Below are positions 1-7,797 of a stretch of DNA of 13,986 bases, one piece after another (the stretch's first letter is position 1; each line of letters opens with the position of its first letter). The translations under genes and the position numbers were made by a program. This DNA comes from Chromera velia (taxonomy: Eukaryota; Sar; Chromeraceae), in NCBI GenBank assembly GCA_018398765.1, contig JAHBMJ010002536.1:2370-16355 (forward strand), given 5' to 3'. The notes under the pieces are model-generated. The model worked only from the letters and a program-made list of their open reading frames with translations, had not been told where the DNA came from and did not search any database.

Positions 1-209
1 GGCAAAAAAAAAAAAAAAAAGGCAGAACTCTATGGATAGCTGGCCCATTTTCTGTTGCCTTCTCTGCCTCTAGCATGCCTCTAGCACACTTGTTAGAGTA
101 CCTTGATGGCAATCAGCACCCTTCACTGAACACTGTCCCATGCATACTGGAAAAAAGAGATATTCTGCCTAAAGCCCTTCACTGAACAACAGCGCAAGTG
201 AGGGACAGA
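1..209. other. 5' flank with no gene seen
   Basis: This stretch opens with an A-run at about 4-20. A short direct repeat, CCCTTCACTGAACA, occurs near 119-132 and again near 175-188, just before the candidate start codon at 210. No coding or RNA feature can be supported here. Confidence 0.4.
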
Positions 210-722
210 ATGACTCTCCGTCTCCTTGCTTTCTCTGTCCTGTGCCTTTATGGCCTTCTGAGTGGAGCAGAAGATGTTGTCATTCAGACTCCACACAGTG
301 ACGCAAGCCGGGTCTCTCTTTCGCCCCGCTCCACTCCTGACGTGCCTGCAACTGCCGAGGTGGAGGAGACGGACTTTGAAAAGGCGACAGCCGATGAAGC
401 CGTCTCCGTCTCCTCGAAGAGTGAACCTGAGACTCCACAGATGAGTGCCTTGGCCATGTGCGACTGCTACACGTGTCGGAGGGATATTCCTCGTGTCTGG
501 GTGAGACGCTGGCTGCACGCTGGTGTGGTGGAGACAGAGTCGGAGACCAGAGAGGATTGTGGGCCGTCCTGCCGCCGCCAGTACGGTTCAGACGCTCAGG
601 CAGGAGAGGAGGTGGAGGCCAGAGCCCGCTGCTCGAGATGAAAAGGTGGTGATAGAGTTTTGTATGCGTCTGCTTGAGATCCTTTGTGATATTACGGGAT
701 CGGATGTGTTGATCTGGGGTTT

Positions 723-759
<37 letters not shown>

Positions 760-956
760 CGCTCTCGCACTGCTCTGTTCTGATCAGTGTGATCTTCACA
801 CATGGTTACTATCCATCAACGTGCAAATGAAGGATGGAATTGAGAAAGACAGATGTAAGTGCCCAACAAGAAGCTGCTCGATCGCCCATGGATCCTTCCT
901 TCCTTTCAGTTCCCGTCGTCAGTAGCGGCGATGGAGCCAAGGATTATGTGACGTGA
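210..956 (+). CDS. Candidate small secreted Cys-containing protein, three exons (hypothetical)
   Basis: I do not recognise the family. The ATG at 210 (A at -3) starts a hydrophobic N-terminus, MTLRLLAFSVLCLYGLLSGA, that looks like a signal peptide. An acidic Ser/Thr/Pro-rich stretch (about residues 21-80) and a Cys cluster, CDCYTC (84-89), follow. The proposed model is 210-500, 788-854 and 910-956. Donor 1 is TGG|GTGAGA and acceptor 1 is GATCAG|TG. Donor 2 is AGAT|GTAAGT, with a pyrimidine tract and TTTCAG before 910. The second intron would be 55 nt and joins the frames (phase 1) to end IEKDRFPVV...KDYVT, stop TGA at 954-956, for 134 residues. Alternatively the first exon reads straight through to TGA at 639-641 (143 residues), adding CGPSC and a charged tail. 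The first intron would contain the GT microsatellite. The signal peptide is the best evidence; the exon structure is inference. Confidence 0.33.
729..757. repeat. (GT)n microsatellite
   Basis: An uninterrupted GT dinucleotide run of about 29 bp. It lies within the proposed first intron of the 210-956 candidate gene. Confidence 0.95.
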
Positions 957-1690
957 ATGAGACTGGCTACTCATAAATATGCAGTCAGCACTCGACTTCA
1001 TTAATTCGACCAACAGGACTGCATGCACCGTAGTGCATTCGGCTAAAAGTGATCGAACGTTCTTTCAAAGTTGTCACTCGCATGAGCATTGAGGTGCAAT
1101 AGACTGTGATGAAGACAAAACAAAAAAGAGAACGCGCTTTTCTTTTCTGCTGATGAGGCTATCTATCTCTGCTTGAAATTTTTGCAATGGCTCGATCGTC
1201 ATGAGACTTCCTCGCGCGAGTTTGGTTTCTGACTGAGCTCTCTCTCTGCGTCATGTGCCGTGCCGGTTCCCCCCCCGCTTTCCGCATTCCTTCTTTTTTT
1301 TTTTCTTCTAATCTAGCTCCTGGTAGGATTCCTTCCTTCCTTCCTTCCTTCCTACTGTGTCTATTCGGTCGCAATGACGAATTTCAAACACCTGGGTAAA
1401 TCCTGGGCAAGCGAATCGAAGAGATATAAATGAAAGCCAAAGAAGGCAAATGATTTCAGGCAGAGAGACTGCGCGTCTTCTCTGTCACCCCATCGATCTC
1501 TTTCAACTTGATTCCACACTGGAGCCCGTCTCCTTCCTGCAACGCTTGTTTCCCGTTTGGTCGATCGCCGAAAGGCTAGCCGAAAGGTGCAGTCTAAGTC
1601 AGTCTTTTCTATACGTCCGTTTCAGGCAGTGAAAAGTCTTTGCATGGGGTTCAACCTGCTAGTAGTAGTTGGTGTCATTTAGAAACTGTA
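957..1690. other. Intergenic stretch, no supported gene
   Basis: Only short ORFs without recognisable motifs occur. A (CCTT)n run lies at 1331-1353 and short C and T homopolymers near 1269-1310. A TATA-like GATATAAATG at about 1422-1431 lies shortly before an unremarkable 60-codon ORF, and nothing else supports that as a gene. Confidence 0.5.
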
Positions 1691-1706
1691 ATGTTTATAT
1701 GGCGCA

Positions 1707-1742
<36 letters not shown>

Positions 1743-1764
1743 TGAATGATGTTTATATGGCGCA

Positions 1765-1801
<37 letters not shown>

Positions 1802-1823
1802 GAATGAATGAATGAATGAATGA
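1691..1823. repeat. Tandem duplication with AT run and (TGAA)n tail
   Basis: Two adjacent units each begin ATGTTTATATGGCGCACTAA (1691-1710 and 1749-1768). Each continues into a TA run of about 29 bp and then AATG/TGAA repeats, short in the first unit and about 26 bp in the second (to 1823). The two AT runs look the same length, so the duplication is probably recent or was produced by slippage. The (TGAA)n end resembles the simple-sequence tails of non-LTR retrotransposons (inference). Confidence 0.85.
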
Positions 1824-1837
1824 TTATACTAGCCGTC

Positions 1838-1850
1838 GGAGCTTAGCTCC
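1838..1850. repeat. Short hairpin next to the TGAA tail
   Basis: GGAGC-TTA-GCTCC is a perfect 5-bp stem with a 3-base loop, 15 bp from the (TGAA)n tract. On the minus strand it lies between the decayed retrotransposon ORF (2058-2336) and the simple-sequence tail. That is where many non-LTR elements carry a 3' stem-loop recognised by their reverse transcriptase (known of such elements; role here inferred). Confidence 0.35.
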
Positions 1851-2057
1851 TGGCAGTCCATGACTCCATGTTTATGCAAGCTTTATTTTAGATCCTAGCT
1901 ATACTTCGAGAGACTGTAGGCTGAAGCAAGACTTCAATGGTGAAGCTGATTTGAAACAGAGGAAAAAACGAGAAACAACAAGTTAGAGAGTGTTCAGTGA
2001 ACTGATTCGAGTGAAAAAAAAGAAATACAAAGCTCTCGAATAATCTTCATAGCGCTT

Positions 2058-2336
2058 TCAGGCCCTAAATTCAGGGTTTGCCTTCAAGCCGTCCCACAAC
2101 CATTTCTTTGCCTCCTTCTCTTCCGGCTCTGCTCCCTCCACACCCAAATTACCATTCACTTTGAGTCCCTGCAACCGACGTGCCTGTCTTTTAGAGTCAA
2201 TAGCCCGTAACTGCTCCCTTGCGGAGGCCCACCGAGGGCAAACCAACAGTCTATGCCACAGGTCGTCAACTTTCCTCCCTTCTATGTAAGAAGACTCTTT
2301 GCAGAAGACCTCAGCAGACACGCCTGCTCTCTCACC
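2058..2336 (-). pseudogene. Decayed non-LTR retrotransposon ORF end (CPRW-type zinc motif)
   Basis: The minus-strand frame is open from 2336 to a stop at 2058 with no convincing ATG start, so it is a fragment. It contains FCKES, then DDLWHRLLVCPRW, then a charged tail ending NPEFRA. The H-x4-C-P-x-W arrangement after a run of Asp is typical of the Cys/His motif at the C-terminal end of reverse transcriptases of some non-LTR retrotransposons. The upstream Cys pair is incomplete because the frame is broken near the fold-back element at 2342-2584. A second fragment with nearly the same core lies at 6410-6510, so this is a repeated family and not a chance ORF. No RT catalytic domain is visible. 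Confidence 0.55.
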
Positions 2337-2341
2337 TCAGG

Positions 2342-2584
2342 CTAGGCACCGGCTAAAGAAAAAAAAAAAAAAAGATTCCCCAAAACCCTTTACTTTTTTT
2401 CTTTTTTTTTTTTTCTGTATCAGTCAAACAACTGTTGTTCAAGTGTTGTATAAGTGTTGTTTGTGTGTTGCACAACTGTTGCTAAGTGTTGTTCAGGGTT
2501 GAAAAGTAAAAAAAAAAAAAAAAAAAAAGAACTCCTCAAATCGCTTATTTTTTTTCTTTTTTTTTTTCTTTAGCCGGCGCCTAG
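2342..2584. repeat. Fold-back (inverted-repeat) element with A/T tracts
   Basis: CTAGGCACCGGCTAAAG at 2342-2358 is matched, with one mismatch, by its reverse complement at 2568-2584 (CTTTAGCCGGCGCCTAG). Inside lie, in order, an A-run (2359-2373), a T-rich run (2393-2414), a GTTG-rich middle, an A-run (2508-2528) and a T-rich run (2548-2569). The arms can pair with each other, and each A-run can also pair with its neighbouring T-run. This resembles a fold-back or MITE-like insertion. It lies immediately upstream of the decayed retrotransposon ORF at 2058-2336, whose frame is closed by a stop at 2337-2339 next to the left arm. Confidence 0.65.
2430..2501 (+). repeat. 11-bp-phased GTTG array
   Basis: GTTG occurs at 2434, 2445, 2456, 2467, 2478, 2488 and 2498. 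The spacings are 11, 11, 11, 11, 10 and 10 bp. The local consensus is about AAGTGTTGTTT. It lies in the loop of the fold-back element. It may be a decayed minisatellite or a set of sites on one helix face; nothing here decides between these. Confidence 0.75.
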
Positions 2585-2626
2585 ACCTCAGGCTTGTCTG
2601 TTGAGGGAAAGGACCCTTACCAACCA

Positions 2627-2630
2627 TGAT
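2627..2630. repeat. Target-site duplication, left copy (TGAT)
   Basis: TGAT directly precedes the left LTR and recurs directly after the right LTR at 6043-6046. The identity between the LTRs stops exactly at these borders. Confidence 0.75.
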
Positions 2631-2854
2631 CGTCAGGTAACGTACGGGGCTCATAAGATTAAAGTTCTGTCATACAAAGTCACTACTGCAATCTCTTGGG
2701 TTTAAGCTAAACAACAGATGACTTGCTATTGACTGCATGCGAGCACCATTAATTCTGCATGCATGCTGTATAGTGCGCTCGACGCCGCGCCCACCGTAGA
2801 CACAGTCCTGACACGAATACTTGTCATAGTTATACTCTAACCTCCACAATGCTA
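2631..2854 (-). repeat. 3' LTR
   Basis: This copy differs from the other LTR by nine substitutions in 224 bp with no indels, counted by eye. It is preceded on the element strand by the polypurine tract at 2859-2870 and followed by the target duplication at 2627-2630. Confidence 0.83.
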
Positions 2855-2858
2855 CGTA

Positions 2859-2870
2859 CCCCCTCCCTCC
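2859..2870 (-). other. Polypurine tract of the LTR element
   Basis: GGAGGGAGGGGG on the minus strand is followed by four bases (TACG) and then the 3' LTR. A purine run at this place normally primes plus-strand DNA synthesis in LTR retroelements (family knowledge). The four-base gap could reflect end trimming at integration (inference). Confidence 0.7.
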
Positions 2871-3980
2871 AGAGTGGCGTTCCTGCCACTTAAATCGCAT
2901 GGGGCAGTCATGCTATACACAGTGCTAAGCAGAACAGAGTTAAAGGATTGCGTTGGCTATTGATTAAGCTTACAACCGTTAACTCAAGGCGGGGTCTCTT
3001 CTGTTACATGAAGGACAAAGTTGAGAATTGCTCACAGGACTCGAGCCTGTAGTTCAGCAGTGCAGGAGATATGCGAATTGTATGATTGGTTTCTCCACAA
3101 CCAACCCAGTCACCTCTGCCTAACTTCAACTCTCGTCTTCTCTCTTCTCCGATCGATCTGAGTGTCAGCCTTCTTCTCGCAATCACACTGCACTGACAGC
3201 AAAGAGTTGTCTGTCTTTCTCTTTTCTTTGTTCCTTTCCTGTTGAAGCATCTTTTTCCATTAGCATTTGTGCAAAAGGGCATCGAGGTCAGTCTTTCTTC
3301 TCGAAGACAAAGATCGTGAATTCGATTATCGATGCGAATGATTGTTCTGACAGCCAGCCCAGCGTGAAACACACACATGGTTGACACAACCATCCAAATT
3401 CTCTCATCGCTCCTTTGTCGTCTCGCCTTTCTTTGCAGTTTGTTTCTTTTCATTACTATGACAGCTTCTCATCTTGATTCCCTTTCATCTTTCTTTCCAT
3501 CCACACCTCTCTCTCTCCTCTTACCACATGCTTCTTCTCTCTCTGAGAACCACTCACACCCATATGAACCCACGTGCCCCCTCCCTCTTGACTGCGTCCC
3601 CGCGGTCTAAGCACGCAAAAGACTTAGTACCAAGACGCGCATGATGGGTAAAAAAACTTTGGGCAAACAACGTAAGATCAGGTGCCGACAGAATCTGATA
3701 GACACGCTGATAGATTGATCACCGAACGATCAAGCGGACGAAGGAAACAGAAATGAACTGCAAGCCAAACGCGAGTGTGAGGTCTCCCTTTCTATTAATG
3801 CTCTTTCAACAGAAACCGATGGCTCGATCAAAGAAGACAACAGGTAATGTTCCTTGCACCGGTAAGAGCTGGCAAAGAAAATGAACCAGATACGTCACAA
3901 CGAGGCGAAGTAAAATGTAGACGGACAAACCAAAGCAAACGAGCACACGACAAAGCCAGGGCTTAAACAATCATAAAGCC
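2871..3980 (-). other. Internal region of the LTR element after its ORF, no recognisable pol
   Basis: About 1.1 kb lies between the ORF stop and the polypurine tract. A 149-codon minus-strand ORF (3453-3004, true ATG) lies here. It is basic and Cys-rich but shows no domain I recognise, and it may be chance. No YxDD-type reverse transcriptase box or integrase zinc finger is seen in the available frames. Confidence 0.5.
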
Positions 3981-5648
3981 TTAATTCTCCATTTCTGCAG
4001 GCTTCACTGGCACTGGGAGGTCTTGAATCATTTCTGGAATACCCGCTCGTGCCAGTCGACCAACCTCTTTCCAATACTCCCTCTTCTTCTCTTTGTAGAG
4101 CAGTACTGTTTCGCTGTCTCCCTCCTGAGGCAGCAGCGTGAACACCTGCCGGGAAGAATGCGTTGGTATCATCTCATGCTTTTGTCCGAGACTCTTGGCC
4201 TTGAGTTTTTCTGCACGAGCCTTCTCTTTCTCCTGTTTCATTTTTTGTTTCTTTGTTAGCTTGGGCCTAAGTTCCTGCCTTTTGCCTCCATCACCTTTGA
4301 CTGCCACCGATTCCTTCACTTTCTGTTCTTTCACTTCCTTCCATTCATGGCCTCCGCCCACCTTCTGTGACTGAACGTCAATGGAGTTGACCGGCAACTC
4401 GGCAGGCTTCGACATTCCACCTTTCTTCTCCACTCCTCCTTCTCCTACCCCAATCTCTTTCACAACGTTCCTCTCTTCCTCACTTCCTTGCACCATCTCC
4501 GGCCCAGGGCAACAGAGATTGTCATCGTCGAACTGCACTTGACTCAGGATAGATTCAGTTGACAACATCCCACTCCTCTCTCTTCCCACTGCGTCGCTGT
4601 CTCGTTGCGCAGAGAGATAGGCTAACGACGCAGGACGTGATGTTTCACTTTCGATCGTGCGATCCTCTCCCACCTGCACCTGTTCGGGGCTGAAGTTGGC
4701 AGGCGCATCGCGGAGCTGCTCAGTGATACCCGTCCCCTTGGCGACTCTTCTTACTGCTCTCCACTCCGCACCCCTCTTTCTTTCCCTTCGTGCTTCTTTC
4801 CTCCTTCTCCTCCCTTCGAGGACTGCTGTTCTCTCTGGGTTTTCCCCACCTCGAGGAGCGACATGCTGATCGGATTGCCGAACAGAGCGGAACTGGAATG
4901 GGTCTACTCTCGGTATGACTTGGTTGCCGAAACCACTCGTCTCCTCGCGCAGCCACCCTGGGTGCTCAAACAAAATTCCCGACCGAATACGTTCCTGTCT
5001 GATCGAATGGAGCTCGGCCTGGTATCTCTTCTCACTCTTTGTTTCCCTTTTCCTTCTCCTCTTCTCCCTCATCCTCTCTGCTTTTCCTTTTCTCTTCAGC
5101 TGGATGTGTCCAATCATCATGGTATATGGACCCTCTGCTGCTGTTGTTGTAATTTGTCCATCCCCTCCGGCCAAAGCCATCATCGGGGAGCCGGAACTGA
5201 AGTCAAACGACGTCCTTGGCTCCACCTCTGGAAATGCACCCGTAGGCAAACCTGCAGGCAGAACAGGCTGCGACTCTTTCTCTTCTCTTCCTCTCTCCTC
5301 AAAGACTTTTTCAGAACTGTTATCGAGCTGGGCAGCAGCGAGATGCTGCAACCATTGCTTTACGGAGAATCGGGGGGCTCTTCTTGCTTTTCTCCTCTTT
5401 TTCCCCTTCGCTTCTGCCTCTTGCGGCTCTCTCTCTCTCTTCTCAGGCTTCTCTCCCTGTGTGCAAGGCATCGCAGCAGAGAGCAGCCAGGGTCTCAACT
5501 CTTTTGCAAGCTCTGAGAGATCCACATCAACAGCGTCGCCCTTCTCCTTGACCGCACCGACCGAGACGTTGCGAAGTTTATCGGCAATGTCGATCACAGA
5601 GGCAACTGCCGCCAATCTTTCGGCCCCTTTCCCTTTCTGTCCTACCAT
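3981..5648 (-). CDS. Single-exon 555-residue basic protein inside the LTR element, unknown function
   Basis: I do not recognise this protein. The ATG at 5648 has a good context (AAAAATGG), and the frame runs uninterrupted to TAA at 3981. No splice sites are needed. The protein is strongly charged, with four Lys/Arg clusters at about residues 81-93, 185-208, 280-293 and 463-485. Several could be nuclear localisation signals, and the last looks helical or coiled. Less biased segments are the N-terminus (1-60, predicted helical) and the end (about 500-550, with REYWKEVGRLARAGIPEM). There are only three Cys (62, 379, 380), so a CCHC nucleocapsid knuckle is absent. No protease, RT, RNase H or integrase motif was seen. 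Its place directly after the primer-binding site is the gag position. It could be a diverged Gag-like nucleic-acid-binding protein or a captured host gene. The intact frame argues that it was recently under selection. Confidence 0.7.
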   Translation of the reverse strand: MVGQKGKGAERLAAVASVIDIADKLRNVSVGAVKEKGDAVDVDLSELAKELRPWLLSAAMPCTQGEKPEKREREPQEAEAKGKKRRKARRAPRFSVKQWLQHLAAAQLDNSSEKVFEERGREEKESQPVLPAGLPTGAFPEVEPRTSFDFSSGSPMMALAGGDGQITTTAAEGPYTMMIGHIQLKRKGKAERMREKRRRKRETKSEKRYQAELHSIRQERIRSGILFEHPGWLREETSGFGNQVIPRVDPFQFRSVRQSDQHVAPRGGENPERTAVLEGRRRRKEARRERKRGAEWRAVRRVAKGTGITEQLRDAPANFSPEQVQVGEDRTIESETSRPASLAYLSAQRDSDAVGRERSGMLSTESILSQVQFDDDNLCCPGPEMVQGSEEERNVVKEIGVGEGGVEKKGGMSKPAELPVNSIDVQSQKVGGGHEWKEVKEQKVKESVAVKGDGGKRQELRPKLTKKQKMKQEKEKARAEKLKAKSLGQKHEMIPTHSSRQVFTLLPQEGDSETVLLYKEKKREYWKEVGRLARAGIPEMIQDLPVPVKPAEMEN

Positions 5649-5801
5649 TTTTCTGAAGCACAAGAACTTTCAAGGCTCACAATCTACGCACACAAAAGAA
5701 TTCTCTTTGGTGCAGAAGACAGGCTGACAACTGTTGTTCGATCGATACAGAGAGTCGTCTCGTATCAAAATTCAACAGAAGAGTAGCAGTCCATGGTCGA
5801 A

Positions 5802-5818
5802 CCAGGCTCTGCTAACCA
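5802..5818 (-). other. Primer-binding site (initiator-Met tRNA-like)
   Basis: On the minus strand TGGTTAGCAGAGCCTGG starts at the base immediately after the 5' LTR. On the + strand it reads ...GGCTCTGCTAACCA, like a tRNA 3' end with CCA. It resembles eukaryotic initiator tRNA-Met 3' ends (CTCTGNTACCA) apart from one extra A. The tRNA assignment is by resemblance only. Confidence 0.6.
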
Positions 5819-6042
5819 CGTCGGGTAGCGTACGGGGCTTATAAGATTAAAGTTCTATCATACAAAGTCACTACTGCAATCTCTTGGGTTTAAGCTAAAC
5901 AACAGATGACTTGCTATTGACTGCATGCGAGCACCATTAAGTCTGCATGCATGCTGTATGGTGCGCTCGACGCCGCGCCCACCGTAGACGCAGTCCTGAC
6001 ACAAATACTTGTCATAGTCATACTCTAACCTCCACAATGCTA
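5819..6042 (-). repeat. 5' LTR
   Basis: This is the upstream LTR for the minus-strand element, ending at 5819 against the primer-binding site. A CTTATAAG palindrome lies about 20 bp from its inner end in both LTRs; it is too close to the end to be a convincing TATA box for a normal R/U5. Confidence 0.83.
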
Positions 6043-6046
6043 TGAT
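6043..6046. repeat. Target-site duplication, right copy (TGAT)
   Basis: This matches the TGAT at 2627-2630 on the other side of the element. Confidence 0.75.
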
Positions 6047-6409
6047 GATGGCTCAATCTTCTCATGCAGAGTTTTTTTTAATTAATATAGGGAGACCAAA
6101 AACTCTCACTCATATATTGGTGATTGATTGATTGATTGATGCCAAACCCTAGGTGGAGTTAGAAATCCCGGGCGGTGCATATATGTATGGGTCTGTTCAA
6201 TTATACCAGCTGCAAGCTAAGTGGACAACAGTTATTCGAACTTAATCTAATTAATCATTTACTACAATATGACAAGAAATCATAAAGAGGAGAGAGGGTT
6301 GAGAGCGCAAGAGCAATGTAATGAACTTGCGAACCCCCAGATCAGAAAAGGAGGCAGATGCAAAGGGTGAGTCACAACGAGTGAAGCGGTTTGATTGAAT
6401 TAATGCTAA
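6047..6409. other. Intergenic, with (GATT)n tract
   Basis: A (GATT)n run lies at about 6121-6140. On the minus strand this is an (AATC)n tract about 270 bp downstream of the relic ORF ending at 6410. That layout parallels the (TGAA)n tract downstream of the 2058-2336 relic. A short similarity, ATTATACYAGC, occurs near 1823-1833 and near 6201-6211. No gene is seen. Confidence 0.45.
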
Positions 6410-6910
6410 TCACTGTAAAAAGCCTTGTTCGGCAGTCCATCGGGGGCAGACAGAGAGCCGATGAATAAAATCATCTACACACTGGCAGCAGGCTTTATAG
6501 GTGCACAGCTTTCTATCAGAGCAACCAACAGGCAGCCCACCTTGCCCGCCCATCGGGTTGTATGTCAGCATGCGCAAAAAAGAAAAGATCGAGACATCCG
6601 TAACCGACAGGGCAGAACGGGGAAGGGCAGAGACGGAAGGAACACCGGAGGACGACTTGCTACACAGGAGGAAGACAAACATACAGCGGGAGGACGGGAA
6701 GACGCGCTGCAGAGAGGTGAGTCTAGCAAGGAGGGGAAAGTGAGAGGAAGATTGCCCATCATCCTCAGAAGCCTTCATGCATTCCTTTGCAACTGTCTGT
6801 CTCACCTTGCCCTTCAAGAAAAGTGAGCCAGTGCCTTGTGCCCTACGACCAGTCTGCCCGCGTTGGGAAGACAGATCGGGCTCGACCCTCAGCAAGCAGA
6901 CAGAAATCAA
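6410..6910 (-). pseudogene. Second CPRW-type retrotransposon relic
   Basis: The minus-strand frame ends at a stop at 6410. Only its last 35 or so codons (about 6410-6520) look meaningful: LCTYKACCQC followed by VDDFIHRLSVCPRW. This Cys-rich stretch followed by H-x4-C matches the C-terminal zinc motif of some non-LTR reverse transcriptases. It shares VDD-x2-HRL-x-VCPRW with the relic at 2058-2336. The upstream part of the frame is low-information and probably not part of the original protein. Whether this derives from the same family copy or a sister family cannot be settled here. Confidence 0.5.
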
Positions 6911-6919
6911 ATCAGCCCA

Positions 6920-7711
6920 ACAAAGCAGCCTGTCTATAGACCTTATGAATTATGTATATAATATATAATATTATGTATATACAATAAGTTATAGTTCTAG
7001 CATGTTCAATCTAACCTAGGTTTTAGTGACCTTAACTCATCCCACAACTCTTCCAACCAGCCTAAGTGATCATTGCATGTTCTGATTTGCTAGACGCCTA
7101 TCATGCGCTGATAGTGATATACATTGATATGCCAGTGGGGTAGTATGATAGTGATGAAGTTCAGATGAACATTTATAATAAACGATAGCCTAGACCTAAG
7201 CCATAACATATACACGTCGGCAGATTTAAAAACCGAATTATAAATGTGTACGCCTATAAATTAAAAACTTAAAGTAACTTCAAGACTAAGCTTAAGTTGA
7301 AGTGTATTGCATACACACTGATTCGTACTTACAAAAAGCTTACTTAGCTTAGCTAAAAACTTAGTCACTCACTGATACTCAGACTAGCACTCAGAGTTTC
7401 ATGTATACCCCTAATCACTAATCACTAATACAGAAATACCTAACGCTAGGCCTAACGTTCGAAACCTAATTTGAAGTACGTATCCGGCTATTAATTAATT
7501 GCGCGGCTAGGTATCCGGCCAGAACACGGCCCAGATGTGGATATAGATAACGATGACGTGTCATAGTCGCTCCTAGGCTAGCAATGCATATATGCTCAGA
7601 CTGCCCTTTGCCATTGGGACACGATGGCTGGCGGGTTAAGTCACCTCATCATCAGTCATCGTTATAATGACCATAAAGCTCTATAAAGGGTCCTAGAAAG
7701 GGCCAGATCTT
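6920..7711. other. AT-rich intergenic DNA, no gene seen
   Basis: The base composition drops to AT-rich, with TATATAAT-like runs near 6950-6985. There are many CTAA/TTAG-type short palindromes and a small direct repeat, GTATCCGGC, near 7486 and 7511. There are no long ORFs. It separates the mobile-element region from the 3' end of the methyltransferase gene. Confidence 0.5.
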
Positions 7712-7717
7712 TTTATT
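7712..7717 (-). promoter_or_regulatory. Polyadenylation signal AATAAA
   Basis: AATAAA on the minus strand lies about 80 nt after the proposed stop codon at 7798. This supports exon 10 as the last exon of the methyltransferase gene, if this organism uses AATAAA. Confidence 0.5.
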
Positions 7718-7797
7718 GTCAGGGTCTGACAGACATCGAATTCCCAGAAGCGACACAACGGACGCCCACAACCTTGAAGCTAGCTCTTCATCGATGA

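Larger units (their letters stand above)
2631..6042 (-). mobile_element. Complete short LTR retrotransposon, probably non-autonomous
   Basis: Direct repeats of 224 bp (2631-2854 and 5819-6042) bound a 2,964-bp internal region. TGAT target duplications flank both ends. Read on the minus strand, the internal part begins with a TGG-led primer-binding site that touches the 5' LTR. It continues with a 555-codon ORF (5648-3981) after a leader of about 170 nt, and ends in a polypurine tract just before the 3' LTR. The outer borders are not canonical TG...CA: the element starts TAGC and ends GACG on its own strand. No reverse transcriptase, integrase, protease or RNase H motif was found, which points to a LARD/TRIM-like element that moves with enzymes from elsewhere. 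LTR identity of about 96% suggests fairly recent insertion. Confidence 0.82.

Noticed and set aside
3004-3453. 149-codon minus-strand ORF inside the LTR element
   Set aside because: It has a true ATG but no recognisable domain and no clear zinc knuckle. It is mentioned in the internal region entry and not called as a gene.
4863-5727. Two long + strand ORFs (217 and 270 codons)
   Set aside because: They lie antisense to the intact 555-codon frame. Their Ser/Leu/Phe-rich, Lys-poor composition is what the reverse complement of Glu/Lys/Arg-rich codons gives.
5747-5818. A tRNA gene ending GGCTCTGCTAACCA
   Set aside because: The CCA-like end looks like a tRNA, but the 5' side does not form an acceptor stem without gaps, the T-arm does not pair properly and no D or anticodon arm is seen. 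A primer-binding site explains it better.
5839-5845. TATA box in the LTR
   Set aside because: It is only about 20 bp from the inner LTR end, which would place the start of transcription outside the LTR.
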